The notes below the pieces were generated by a model that worked only from the letters and a program-made list of their open reading frames with translations, had not been told where the DNA came from and made no database searches. DNA of 64,000 nt from Drosophila pseudoobscura (lineage: Eukaryota > Arthropoda > Insecta > Diptera > Drosophilidae), in NCBI RefSeq assembly GCF_009870125.1, contig NC_046681.1, positions 18,427,001-18,491,000 of the forward strand, in the 5' to 3' direction. This document shows, piece after piece, positions 1-10,435 of this stretch; the first letter of the stretch is position 1; each line of letters starts with the position of its first letter. Both the position numbers and the translations under genes were made by a program.

Positions 1-1684
1 GTTTTCATTTGGCGAAGGGCCTCGTCGGGGTGTTCATTACGCTATCCATACGCTTCATATGCAAATACAATTTGAAACAAAGTCATTCCACTCGATGCTG
101 CTCGGTATCTGTGAGTGCGAGTGCGAGTGTGCGAATATCCTTGAAGGTCGCACGCGTCCGCCAGTCCGCCAGTCTGCCAGTGGCAGCGACAGTAGCTGTG
201 GCACACGCTTTTTCCCAAACATGACAGCCACGAGTAATGGGCGTTTTGTTTATGGTCGCTCTCAAACCCCCATTAGGGTTGAGCTCTCGAGAGCACAACC
301 CCTTCCCCTACCCTCTTCAATCGCCTGGCAATCGACCTTTTTTTATAATTTTAATTATTTATAATCGGTTTAAAAAAAAAGAAACAAAATCATAGAATAG
401 AAATCTAAATAATGGAGTGGCGCTTGACAGGAGCTCAGCCTTTTGTCGCGAGTCGCGACCCGTGACCCTTGATTGCTGGTGGAAAATGGCAAATCGGGAA
501 ATTGGAAATTCAATTTTAAATATACATAATTTTATTCGAATGTTTTAACCTCTGTGATTGAAGGGGAGGCAAGAGTAGGCAGAATTTGTAGTATATTGGT
601 TCAATGAACGTTCTTTATCCGCTGGCATTGGCTCTCTCCCGCTGATTGATAGTCAGAGGTCTTCGGAGGTCCTTCAGTCAGTCAATCGGTCCTTCAGTCC
701 GTCAATCGCTTTGCTACCAGCATTGAAATTGAAATTGAAATCGAATGACAGTTGATCTTCAAGAGTGTGACTTTTCGGGTGACTCTTCACACTTCATCGG
801 TAGATTAGATCAGAGGATCTGCAGGAGCCGCAGCTGCAGTTGTGGGGAAAAACGATTAACTATTTATTTTATACGAGCAATATGTGCCACATAAAAAGTC
901 AACGTCAAAGGCCTTGCCCCGAGTGTTGCCACAATAAAGCGTACCCGACAATGTGGCAAAATCTCATCCGAACCTATTTAGGAGTGTCCACTTCAAAGGA
1001 CACGTTACACAAAGGGAGCGAGCGTTCACCCAACGCCTCTCATCGCAACAAATGAGGCGCGTTTAATGCGGCTTCAATGACTCCTTGGCCTGGCCTGGCC
1101 CTCGCCTCCGAGTAAACGACCTGAAAAATGCGAGCGACATGCGTGTCCCGCAAACACAGCAAATTGTGCGGTCGGTCGGTCTGATCTGTCTGTCTGTTTA
1201 TTGCACTTTCGGTGTAATCGTCGTTGGGGTGGGTCACCGTGAAAAATGTCCCTGCAAACAATGAGAGCAGCAGCAGCAGCAGCAAGGATATCAACTGAAA
1301 GCATTCAAGTAGGATCTTCTTAGATAAGTGGAGACCATGCGAGGAGGGATCGCATTTTATTGCTCTCCATAACCATAAGCTGAATGCTGTGAAAAATAAT
1401 AATAACTAATTATTAAATAAATAAGTGTCATACCATAAAGCCATAGCAGCCACCTATTGTCATATGTGTCGTTTACAAACTACATACATTTCAGCTTTTG
1501 TTCAATGACAAATTTATATGTTACATGGCGACGATCTTTTGTCAGAGTGTCCTTCGATAGTTTTCAAACTTAGCGCCAGTTCGGCCGTCAAGCCATTCCA
1601 TACTCACTTACGTTACCACTGTTTTTTCTTGACCATTTTGGCTTAAACACAGCTAATCTTGTAGAAAATTTATTCTATATATTT
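1..1684. other. Intergenic DNA upstream of Mtpalpha
   Basis: I see no gene in this stretch. Its short open frames have no coding character. It holds a GAAATT-type repeat near 720-745 and a short CAG run near 1268-1285. Nothing supports an RNA gene. Confidence 0.6.
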
Positions 1685-1866
1685 GTTCTATATAGCTAGT
1701 AATATTCGACGGAATATCAAAAACGAGGAATATGTAAAAAAGAACGTGAATTTGTCGGTATATTTACGGTATATTTTTCCAATTAGACGATATCTTTTGG
1801 TATGTTTGTGACTGTCGGACGGTATATTTCAACGATAATCCGCGATAGCCGCGGTCACAGCTGTCA
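1685..1866 (+). repeat. Dispersed repeat carrying promoter motifs, copy A
   Basis: About 95 bp starting at GTTCTATATAGCTAGTAATA closely match, in the same orientation relative to the downstream gene, a stretch upstream of Acinus on the minus strand (44362-44528). The match is strongest over a block containing ATTCGACGGAATATC and AAAACGAGGAATATG. It then runs into repeated GGTATATTT boxes and ends at a CGGTCACA box. It has no coding capacity and I cannot place it in a named family. Finding it immediately upstream of two unrelated genes suggests either a mobile sequence that supplies promoter elements or a shared promoter architecture. Confidence 0.55.
1757..1860 (+). promoter_or_regulatory. 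Mtpalpha housekeeping core promoter
   Basis: GGTATATTT occurs at 1757-1765, 1768-1776 and 1821-1829, and CGGTCACAG at 1852-1860. These resemble Drosophila core promoter Motif 6 (KTYRGTATWTTT) and Motif 1 (YGGTCACACTR), which mark TATA-less housekeeping promoters. They lie about 160-260 bp before the Mtpalpha start codon, as expected. No TATA box is seen. Confidence 0.65.
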
Positions 1867-2016
1867 AACCACCGATAGTGGCGCCTTTTCGACTATATGC
1901 AACAAGTTTGTTAAATAAGTTTAAAGTGCAGTGCCACCTCGAAATAATTAAGCATAAAGTGAAGCAATCGAGAGAAAGAGCTCCGATCCTAGTAATATAC
2001 GAAAAGAGGTTGTGCA

Positions 2017-4850
2017 ATGTCGGCAACGAGAATCCTGAGTGCCGTTGGCCAAATTTCGAGGCAGCAATTGTTGCAGAATAGATGCAGCAGAGGTAGGCAA
2101 TACCGTTTCCAGATCGAATGAATGTGTAATAATGTAAGAACTGGAGCCCCGAAGGAACAGAAACGCACCCACCAGGACGGGAGGGGAGAGGAGAGAGCTG
2201 CTGCCCCGCCGATGAGCCGCATAACTGGACTTTGAACTTTGTACTCGGTCTCCCTTGACGTAGCTGATTTTGCGTGTGTGTGTGTGTGTGTCTGTCTGCT
2301 TGTTGCGGGGGCCTCTTATGAGAGCTGTGTGACGATAATCTGCCAGCAGCGATTTGATTCTCTGCCCTGTTCACCCCTTTGCAGCCCTCCCCGCCGCGTC
2401 CCAACTCCAGCGCCTCCGTCTAATGTCCACAAATCCCGCTCCGGCTGTAGCCACGGCGGGGGCCAACAAGCATCTGCACACGAAGGTGGTCAATGGAGTG
2501 CTGGTCATCAGGTTCGACTCCCCCAACGTGAAGGTCAACTCCCTGGGCAGCGAAGTAAGCGACGAATTCGAGCGTGTGATCAAGGACCTCGAGACGAATC
2601 CTGCTGTGAACTCGGCCGTCCTCATCTCCGGCAAACCGGGATGCTTTGTGGCTGGCGCTGATATTGGGATGCTTGAAGCCTGCCAGACGGCGGAGGAGGC
2701 GACACTCATCTCGCACGGCGCCCAGCTGATGTTCGACCGCATGGAACGCAGCCGCAAGCCAATCGTGGCCGCCATCAACGGTGTGTGCCTGGGTGGAGGT
2801 CTAGAGCTGGCCCTCGCCTGCCACTACCGCATCGCCACCAAGGACAGCAAGACCAAGCTGGGACTGCCCGAGGTGATGCTGGGTCTCCTGCCCGGCGGCG
2901 GCGGCACTGTGCGTCTGCCCAAGCTCACGTCGGTGCCCACTGCCCTGGACATGGAGCTGACGGGCAAGCAGGTGCGCGCCGACCGGGCCAAGCGCCTGGG
3001 CATCGTCGATTTGCTGGTGGATCCCCTTGGTCCTGGCCTGCAGCCCGCCGAACAGAACACCATGGAATACCTGGAGAAGACTGCTGTGGAGGTGGCCAAG
3101 GATTTGGCCAGCGGTAAACTTCGCGTAAGATATGCCCGGCCTTATCCAGTCGAAATTCATTATATGTATAATCGAATCCACGTATAGGTGAATCGCGAGA
3201 AGACTGGTCTGGTCAACAAACTGCAATCCCTGGTCATGGATACGGAGTTTGTGAAGAACAAGATCTTCGACACTGCCCGGAAGCAGGTGCTGAGAGCCTC
3301 GAACGGTCTCTATCCCGCTCCCCTGAAGGTGAAACACATCTTCCTAACCTTCCTATTTCGCATGGCTAACTGTTGCTTCATCCGCTTCATTAGATCCTCG
3401 ATGTGATTCGTGCCGGCGTGGACAAGGGTTCCGATGCAGGCTACGAAGCGGAGCGAAAGGGCTTCGGCGAGCTCTCGGCCACACCGGAGTCCAAAGGTCT
3501 CATTTCCCTCTTCCGCGGCCAGACCGAGTGCAAGAAGAACCGCTTTGGCAAGCCAGAGCGTCAGGCTAAGACTGTCGGCGTGCTGGGAGCTGGACTAATG
3601 GGCGCTGGCATTGTACAGGTGTCCGTCGACAAGGGCTACCAGGTGGTGATGAAGGATGCCACCGATGCAGGCCTGGCACGCGGCATTGGCCAAGTGCAGA
3701 AGGGCCTGGAGACGGCCGTGAAGCGCAAGCGCATCTCTGCCCTGGATCGTGACCAGACGCTGGCCAATCTGCGTCCCACCCTCGACTACAACGAGTTTAA
3801 GAACGCCGACATCGTGATCGAGGCCGTCTTCGAGGACATCAACATCAAGCACCGTGTGATCAAGGAGCTGGAGGCCGTCGTGCCCGCCCACTGCGTGATC
3901 GCGACCAACACCAGCGCCATTCCCATCACCAAGATTGCCGCCGGCAGCTCCAGGCCCGAGAAGGTTGTGGGCATGCACTATTTCTCGCCCGTGGACAAGA
4001 TGCAGCTGCTTGAGATCATCACGCACCCGGGCACCTCCAAGGACACCGTGGCCCAGGCCGTGGCCGTTGGCCTCAAGCAGGGCAAGGTTGTTATCACCGT
4101 GGGCGACGGTCCCGGCTTCTACACCACCCGCATCCTCGCCACCATGCTGTCGGAGGCCATAAGGTTAGTCTGCCGTGTGATTCCTTGAGACAACTCTCAC
4201 GTCCCGTTTTCAGACTGCTGCAGGAGGGTGTGGACCCCAAGGATCTGGACCAGTACACGAAGAAGTTCGGATTCCCGGTGGGCGCTGCCACGTTGGCCGA
4301 CGAGGTCGGCATCGATGTGGGCTCCCACATTGCCGTGGATCTGGCCAAGGCCTTCGGCGATCGCATTTCTGGCGGCAATCTGGAGGTGATGTCAGACCTG
4401 GTGCTGGCCGGCTTCCTGGGCCGCAAATCGGGCAAGGGCATCTTCCTGTACGGTGACCAGCGGAAGGGCAGCCGTCCAGTGAACAACGATGCTCTGGAGA
4501 TAATCAAGCAGAAGTATACGCTGGTCTCGAAGGGCGCCAACACCCCCGAGGATCTGACCCTGCGCATGGTCTCACGCTTCATCAACGAGGCTGTGCTCTG
4601 CCTGGAGGAGAAGATCCTTGACAGTCCGCTGGAGGGCGATGTGGGCGCTGTCTTTGGCCTGGGCTTCCCCCCATTCTCCGGCGGTCCCTTCCGCTGGGTG
4701 GACCAGTACGGAGCCGGCAAGCTGGTCGGCAAGATGCAGTCGTACGCCGACCTGTACGGCGCCCCCTTCAAGCCCGCCCAAACCCTGCTCGACATGGCCA
4801 AGGATACTTCAAAGAAGTTCTACCCAAAGACTGGTTCCTCAAAGTTGTAA
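2017..4850 (+). CDS. Mtpalpha: Mitochondrial trifunctional protein alpha subunit (long-chain enoyl-CoA hydratase / 3-hydroxyacyl-CoA dehydrogenase)
   Basis: This is the HADHA orthologue, which hydrates long-chain enoyl-CoA and oxidises the 3-hydroxyacyl-CoA during mitochondrial beta-oxidation in complex with the beta subunit. Five coding exons join in frame: 2017-2092, 2385-3124, 3188-3328, 3394-4163 and 4214-4850, giving 787 residues, about the family length. The first exon encodes an arginine-bearing, acid-poor leader consistent with mitochondrial import. The N-terminal crotonase domain shows [13 protein letters not shown] (about residue 158) and [14 protein letters not shown], which supply the two catalytic glutamates and the oxyanion glycines. 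The dehydrogenase domain shows the NAD-binding GAGLMGAG (about 384) and the catalytic histidine in [13 protein letters not shown] (about 514). The start is the first ATG of exon 1 and gives the leader. An AATTAAA signal lies near 5057. All key motifs are intact. Confidence 0.95.
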
Positions 4851-5438
4851 ACGACCTCCGACCCAGCCCCCAGGCCCTGGCCCACGAAGGCCAACGAAAA
4901 TTAGATTAGGTTTTAGCTAACGTTGGGAGCCACCGCCACCAAAAAGGAGGATGGCGGGCTTCCTTTTGCATTTCCCTACGCAAGGAACTTCTTGTACGAG
5001 TAGCATGTGGACTCGCAGTCCCTGTCGCCGCAAGGGCATGGCCATTGTTGAAGTTTCAATTAAAGATTAATATCGTGTACTTTTTTCATACTCACATTTG
5101 ACGATTTATTTGACACAGCAGTGGTTACTTTATCTCTGACTCAACACGGAACAATTTGTACATCGATGCTAGAACTCTATATATATGTATATGCTGTACT
5201 ATGCGACGACGTGTTCTTGCCGCATATACACACGCTATATACAGAGGCTATACAGGTGGGGCACGGCTTCCCCTTCTTAGAACTACATATATCCTATATC
5301 CTAATCCTTACTCATTGAGCGCACACAACACATGGACAGTGAGCGGACTGGAGCTGTCGTATCTTCCTGCACTCCAGTCCAGTAATTAGCTACTAACTAA
5401 ACAAATTGGCCTACATCTAGTTAGTGACTAGTGACGTT
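4851..5438. other. Convergent 3' UTRs of Mtpalpha and the MADF/BESS gene
   Basis: Mtpalpha has AATTAAA at about 5057, so its mRNA should end near 5080. The opposing gene has a minus-strand AATAAA at about 5106-5111, so its mRNA should end near 5090. The two 3' ends therefore abut or overlap. No further gene is seen here. Confidence 0.6.
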
Positions 5439-6929
5439 CTACTTGCGCCAGTCCCGCCCTGAGCTCCGGCGCTGCTGCCTGCCCGCCGTGCTGTTTAGGG
5501 ATCCCCCGCCGTTACTGCTGCTCCCGCCACTGCCGTTGACCACGCATCCTCCTCCGTTGTAGCGCTCCGGCCCGGGATAGCGAGCCACGACATCGTCGAT
5601 GAGCTCCAGGATCCCGATCTTGAATTTGCGACGCTGCTGCGGCGTCAGTGCCGCAATGTCCGGCAGAATGCTGCGGAAGAACTCCATGTCCGCCAGCTCC
5701 GCGACACTCAGTCCCCCATAGAAATTTGCCCCGCCGTTCGCCATCGTGCTTGTGGCCTCGCACTCCGTCTTGATCCGCTTGGCGCTGCCCGGCTCGAACT
5801 GGTGCTGGTGCTGGTGCTGGTGGCTGTGGTGTTGGTGGTGGTGGCCGTCCATCGGATGTGGCAGCGAGTGCGGGTGGTAGTGCAGCGGTGGCGGCGTGCC
5901 GCGACCTCCATCGTTGTAAATCAAGTTTGGGCCCGACTCCGCCAGCTGCACGTCCGGAATGAAATTCTGCATGCTGTCAGCACTAGCCGTATCGCTCCGG
6001 GCGGGCGAACTTCCGCGCGGTTGATGATGACTCGTGGGCGTGGCTGGGGCACCCCGCTGCAGGTTAAGGGTGCTGGCAACGGCGGGGTCGAAGGCGTCGA
6101 TGGTCTCCTCATCGTCGTTCTCCGACATCGAGTGCTTCAGCTCCATGACCTCTCCATTGTTGTTGTTGTTATTATTGCTGGCGGTGGAGCAGTACATGTG
6201 CTCCTCGTGGGGATGCGTCAGGGGCAGCGTATGATGGGGACGCTGCGGCTGTTGCTGGTTCAGGTGGCTCAGGTGCTGATGCTGCTGGGAGAGATGGAAG
6301 AGCGTGGCCAGGCTGCTGTTGCCGTCCAACGTATTGCGCGTAGACTTGAGGAAGGGCAGCAGGAAGGCCATGTGCTCTGTAAGGTAGTAGGGCTTGTGCT
6401 GTGGCTCCGATCCGCTCTGCTGTTTGATGTAGCGCGAGAGGCAGGCGCGCAGATTGCGCCACCGCTCCTTGCAGTGAATGACTGGCGGAGGGTGAGGGGA
6501 GTGTTTCCAATTAGTTTCCATAGAGCTTGGATGCTTTTTTGCTAGCCACTCACCACTTTCACGGGTTTCCTTCGAGATCAGCACCCACGACTTTTCCTGG
6601 TTGTCCCTAGAATATCAGAGGATCGTTACAGTGTTTTCCACATTGGGATATGGGAGATCTCCACCTCCTCCTCTCACTCACCTGTTGCGGTACTCGGGCA
6701 CCTTCTTGTCGTAGAGGCACTTGTGGGTGCGCACCAGATTGACGAACCTTATGTTAAAGTCCTCGTCCGCCTGCATGACGCGATTCGTGGATCCAATGTT
6801 CGCTGGACTATTACCGTTGTGGCTGCTGTAGACAGAGGCTCCTTCCTGTGCCCTCTCCTCGCTGTCGTTGTGGTTGCTGCTGTTGTTGTTATTGTTGGTG
6901 CTGCTGCTACTGCGCGTTGAGGTTGTCAT
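5439..6929 (-). CDS. MADF-BESS domain transcriptional regulator
   Basis: Three exons on the minus strand join in frame: 6929-6682, 6606-6554 and 6481-5439, giving 447 residues. After a Ser/Asn-rich N-terminus comes a MADF (Myb/SANT-like) DNA-binding domain at about residues 53-150. It shows FNIRFVNLVRTHKCLYDKKV, SWVLISKE, CKERWRNLRACLSRY and a final FLLPFLK. A BESS protein-interaction motif (FFRSILPDIAALTPQQRRKF) lies at about 365-400. Between them are His-, Gln- and Asn-rich stretches typical of fly nuclear regulators. Such proteins bind DNA through MADF and partner proteins or themselves through BESS. From memory the melanogaster gene next to Mtpalpha is CG3838, but I cannot confirm that. 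The short intron splits the MADF domain. The long antisense frames over this gene are composition shadows. Confidence 0.88.
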
Positions 6930-7426
6930 ATTCGATGTTCTGGTGGGATACTATCCTGTGCAGGATGTAAAATGGGAAAAGATATTAGACATCTGGGAAG
7001 ACATCCTATAAGACATATTTATTCGCAGACGGAATGTACGTTAAGCCAATGGCAAACAAACAACCGAAAGCAAACAAAGAGAGAGAATTCTCGTCTTTTT
7101 GCCTCGTTCCGTTTCGTGTCGTTTCGATTCGTTTTGTTCGTGTCATATGTTTGTGTTGTTTTCGTCTCTCCTGCTGCTGCTGGGCGCTGCCTCTCCCTCA
7201 CCCTCATCTGCTCTGTGGCTGCTGTCTCAGCAGCTTTCAAGCGATAGAGCTTTCTGCTGCTACCCTCTCAGAGAGCATTACAGTACCATATGCCATAAGC
7301 TTCCCAGAGCAGGCCATGTCCAGCCGTCTCTCCGTGTCGAACACTGTACTCATGTGAACAATCGGGGAAGGGTATCAAATGCGTCGTCAACCAACGCTAG
7401 CCCTTCTTTCTTGTTATACGTACATA
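6930..7426. other. Upstream region of the MADF/BESS gene
   Basis: This is non-coding DNA with pyrimidine-rich stretches. It probably holds the minus-strand promoter and 5' UTR of the MADF/BESS gene. No core promoter element stands out. Confidence 0.4.
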
Positions 7427-7723
7427 CACTCCCCGGCACTTGAATACGACACACTAAAATGTACACTTTAGGCACCAATATTTGAATTTGAATTTTCCTC
7501 AAATCTCGATTCAATTTAGCATAAATTAAAAATAATAGCAATATTCAATAAAGTAGATTGAGGAAAAATTTGAATTGACAACTCAAATTTCCGTTCTCAA
7601 CACTCGACACTTGAATACGACATTCACATTGCAAAATGTATTATTTTGGATGTGGTCGCGACCGGACATCGAATAAATTCTCAAAAATCATTTTAGTGTG
7701 TCTTATTCAAGTGTCGGGGAGTG
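7427..7723. mobile_element. Non-autonomous DNA transposon (MITE-like), about 297 bp
   Basis: The ends are near-perfect inverted repeats of about 36 bp. The left end begins CACTCCCCGGCACTTGAATA and the right end, read in reverse complement, begins CACTCCCCGACACTTGAATA. Both then continue to ACACACTAAAATG. TA dinucleotides flank both ends, consistent with a Tc1/mariner-type TA target duplication. A second imperfect copy of the end motif (CGACACTTGAATACGACA) lies inside near 7603-7620. There is no transposase frame, so it would need a partner element to move. The TIR palindrome can also be extended outward by TACATA, so the exact boundary is uncertain by a few bases. Confidence 0.75.
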
Positions 7724-10404
7724 TATGTATGAGTAAGTATTTTTTTGTGAAACTTAATAAAACATTATGGTTGGTGTTGCTATTGTTGTTGTTGTTTAAG
7801 TAGTTGCTAGTATTTTCAGTACAGTTTTGTTTTTGCATGCTGGAAAACAGCGAGAGAGAACAACAACGATGACGGCGCTGGCAACATTGTTTACTCTTCA
7901 TATGAATATTATTATTCTTCTTGTTATTGCTTCTCCAAGTTCTTTCCGCTTTGCCAGCTCTGTCGACTTGAAAGCTTTGCCAGTTTCACTGATAAGAGCA
8001 GCAGCAGGAGCAGCAGAAGAAGAAACAACAACAACAGCAAACACATTTTCTGTTGTAATGCCGTAAAGAAAAAACATGTTAAGCAAATGCTGCACCCAGC
8101 TGTGTGCGAATACGATTCCCATTTGCTTGGCCGTATCGTTATTCGCAATGCACTCAGAAAGTGATTCGCAGAGAGCGACTACCTGTTTCGATTCTAATCA
8201 AAGCCCGCTCATTCGGCTGAGGTTTTAAGCGCCTCTCTCTCTCTCTGTCTCTCTTGCTCGCTCTCCCCCGCTCTGAGTGATTGACTAACCGTTTTCCCGC
8301 CACTTTCAGCACCTTGCGGCGCCTAAGCGCGACCACCAGTTTAGTCCAGAAACAACGTGCGCACAATGGGATGATTTGGCTATGGAGCTGATTAAAATGA
8401 AAGTGATGAGAGCAGTACAGTGGGGTGAAAAGCAAACGTTCTCTCTGCGCTGAATCAGAGGTAAGTGTTGTCAAATGAAACACTTTCATTCCACTGTGCG
8501 ATTGGTGTGGGGTATTGTTGTGTTGTTTTGCCGTCATAATTATTATCAACGAACATCATCATCATCATTGAGAACGTTGCGCGCGTGTTTGGTTCTACTT
8601 GTTGTTCTTGTCGTTGCTTGAAATGTTATGTGTTTAAGCAGCGAGGTGATAGAATGGCGGAGGGGGGTGGGGAATGGCTGGAGGATTGGGGGGAGAGCGT
8701 AAACAGCAGAAAACTAACAGTGCTTTAGCAATATTTATTGTACTATTACGTATATTTAACATAAACATACATATGTACATGTGCACGAGCATTTGTGTGT
8801 GTGTGTGTGTTTGTAAACTCTGAGAAATGTTTATATATTAACAACAAAAACAAAAATAGAAGCAGCGGGAAGCGGAGAGCCCAGGCAGTGCCTCGAAAAA
8901 GTACAGCTACAGCTATAGAACGTACAAAAAACAAGAAGAAGACCGAAACAGAAATCGAAATCCAAACAACAACAGCGGAATAATATCGCACACACAAAAA
9001 ATACATATTTCTAAAGCTAACAAAACTTGCAGAAATCCCCGGCTGTCCCCTTCACAGCTCTTCTCCATCTCGCGCTCGCTCTCTCTCTCGCTCTTTCTTG
9101 GCTCCATGGCCCAGTGACAGCAACAGCAAGCAATAACTTTTGTTAGATAGAACAACAGCAACAACAAGAGCAGCAGTAGCAGCACTAGCAGAGGGAGCAA
9201 CAAAAGAAACACACAGACACATACATATATACGAAGCCACACACACACACGTAGATATAGACAGGGAGCAGCAACAATATGGCTTATCGGGGGAATGATG
9301 CTCATTGAAACAGTTTCTTGAAGAGGAGAAGGAGATTTCACTTGGATTTTACTAACGTTTGTTATACCTTTTGGTGTTGTTGTCTCTTTGCAGAGACTTG
9401 ATGTGCAGAACGTTTTCCAAAATCAGTTTTCGAATGGCGCCAGACACAAGAAAAAACGGCGCCAAAAACTATTTTGTTGCTCCTCCCGCGAATGCGAATG
9501 CGACCGGACCGCAAAAACAACAGCGGGAACGGGAACGGATTCAAGTCAATTCGACTGACGTAACGTACAAAAATGTTGAGTTTGAAATTTGTGCGCTCGG
9601 GCGCGCTGCTCCACGGCGGCAACGGTGGCAGTAGTCGGTTGTGTCGATGTCGTATGTTTCACGTCCAAAAGCGACTAAAACACACAGATACGCGAGCGGC
9701 GGGGCCATGGGCGAAAAGTATCTATCGGCAACGTAGAACACACAGAGGCAACAACAAAACCAACGTCCAACGAGCGGCGAGCAAACAGAGAACAACAACG
9801 CACAAAAACCCTGCTCTCTGTCGCACACACACTGCCACACGAACCAACACACACATACACAAACACAACTGCACACGCAGAGGAGCAGGCAACTGTTTTT
9901 ATTGTTGCTTTTGTTGCTGACGAACAACAAATAATACAAACAATGCACACAGACGCACACAAAAACAGTGAGAGAGGCCCACACACACACACACACTCAG
10001 ACCAAGGCAGAGAAACGGCAACTGCGCGATACAAAATGCAAAGAAACAGTGAGACAGCAAGGCAGCAAGGCAGCGCGGCAGGAGAGCAACAGGGTGAGCG
10101 GAGGAGAGGAGGTGAAAAACAGCAAAGACTAACAAAAATTGTTGCACAGTGGAACAGCGACGTCGTGTCGGAATGGACAAAGAGAGGGATCTCGGAGAGG
10201 ATTTGATCCGCACATTGTTTCCGGTGAGTTTACTGTATTTCAATCACCCCTTAATCCCTGTCAGAATTGTGGGATTTTTAGCCATTTACCTGCGAACCAG
10301 GCCCAGTGTGCGTGCACTTTGTTTTCTCTCTCTAACTCTCAGCGAACATTGAAACCGAAACAGCGACAGTTGCTTACTCAGGCACAGACACAGACAGAGA
10401 TACA

Positions 10405-10434
<30 letters not shown>
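10405..10434. repeat. CTG/CAG trinucleotide microsatellite
   Basis: About ten uninterrupted GCT/CTG units lie in non-coding DNA, a common feature of Drosophila intergenic sequence. Confidence 0.85.

Positions 10435-10435
<1 letters not shown>

Noticed and set aside
5802-6545. 247-residue Val/Arg-rich frame antisense to the MADF/BESS gene
   Set aside because: Composition follows the His/Gln-rich repeats of the real gene on the other strand, and it crosses that gene's introns.
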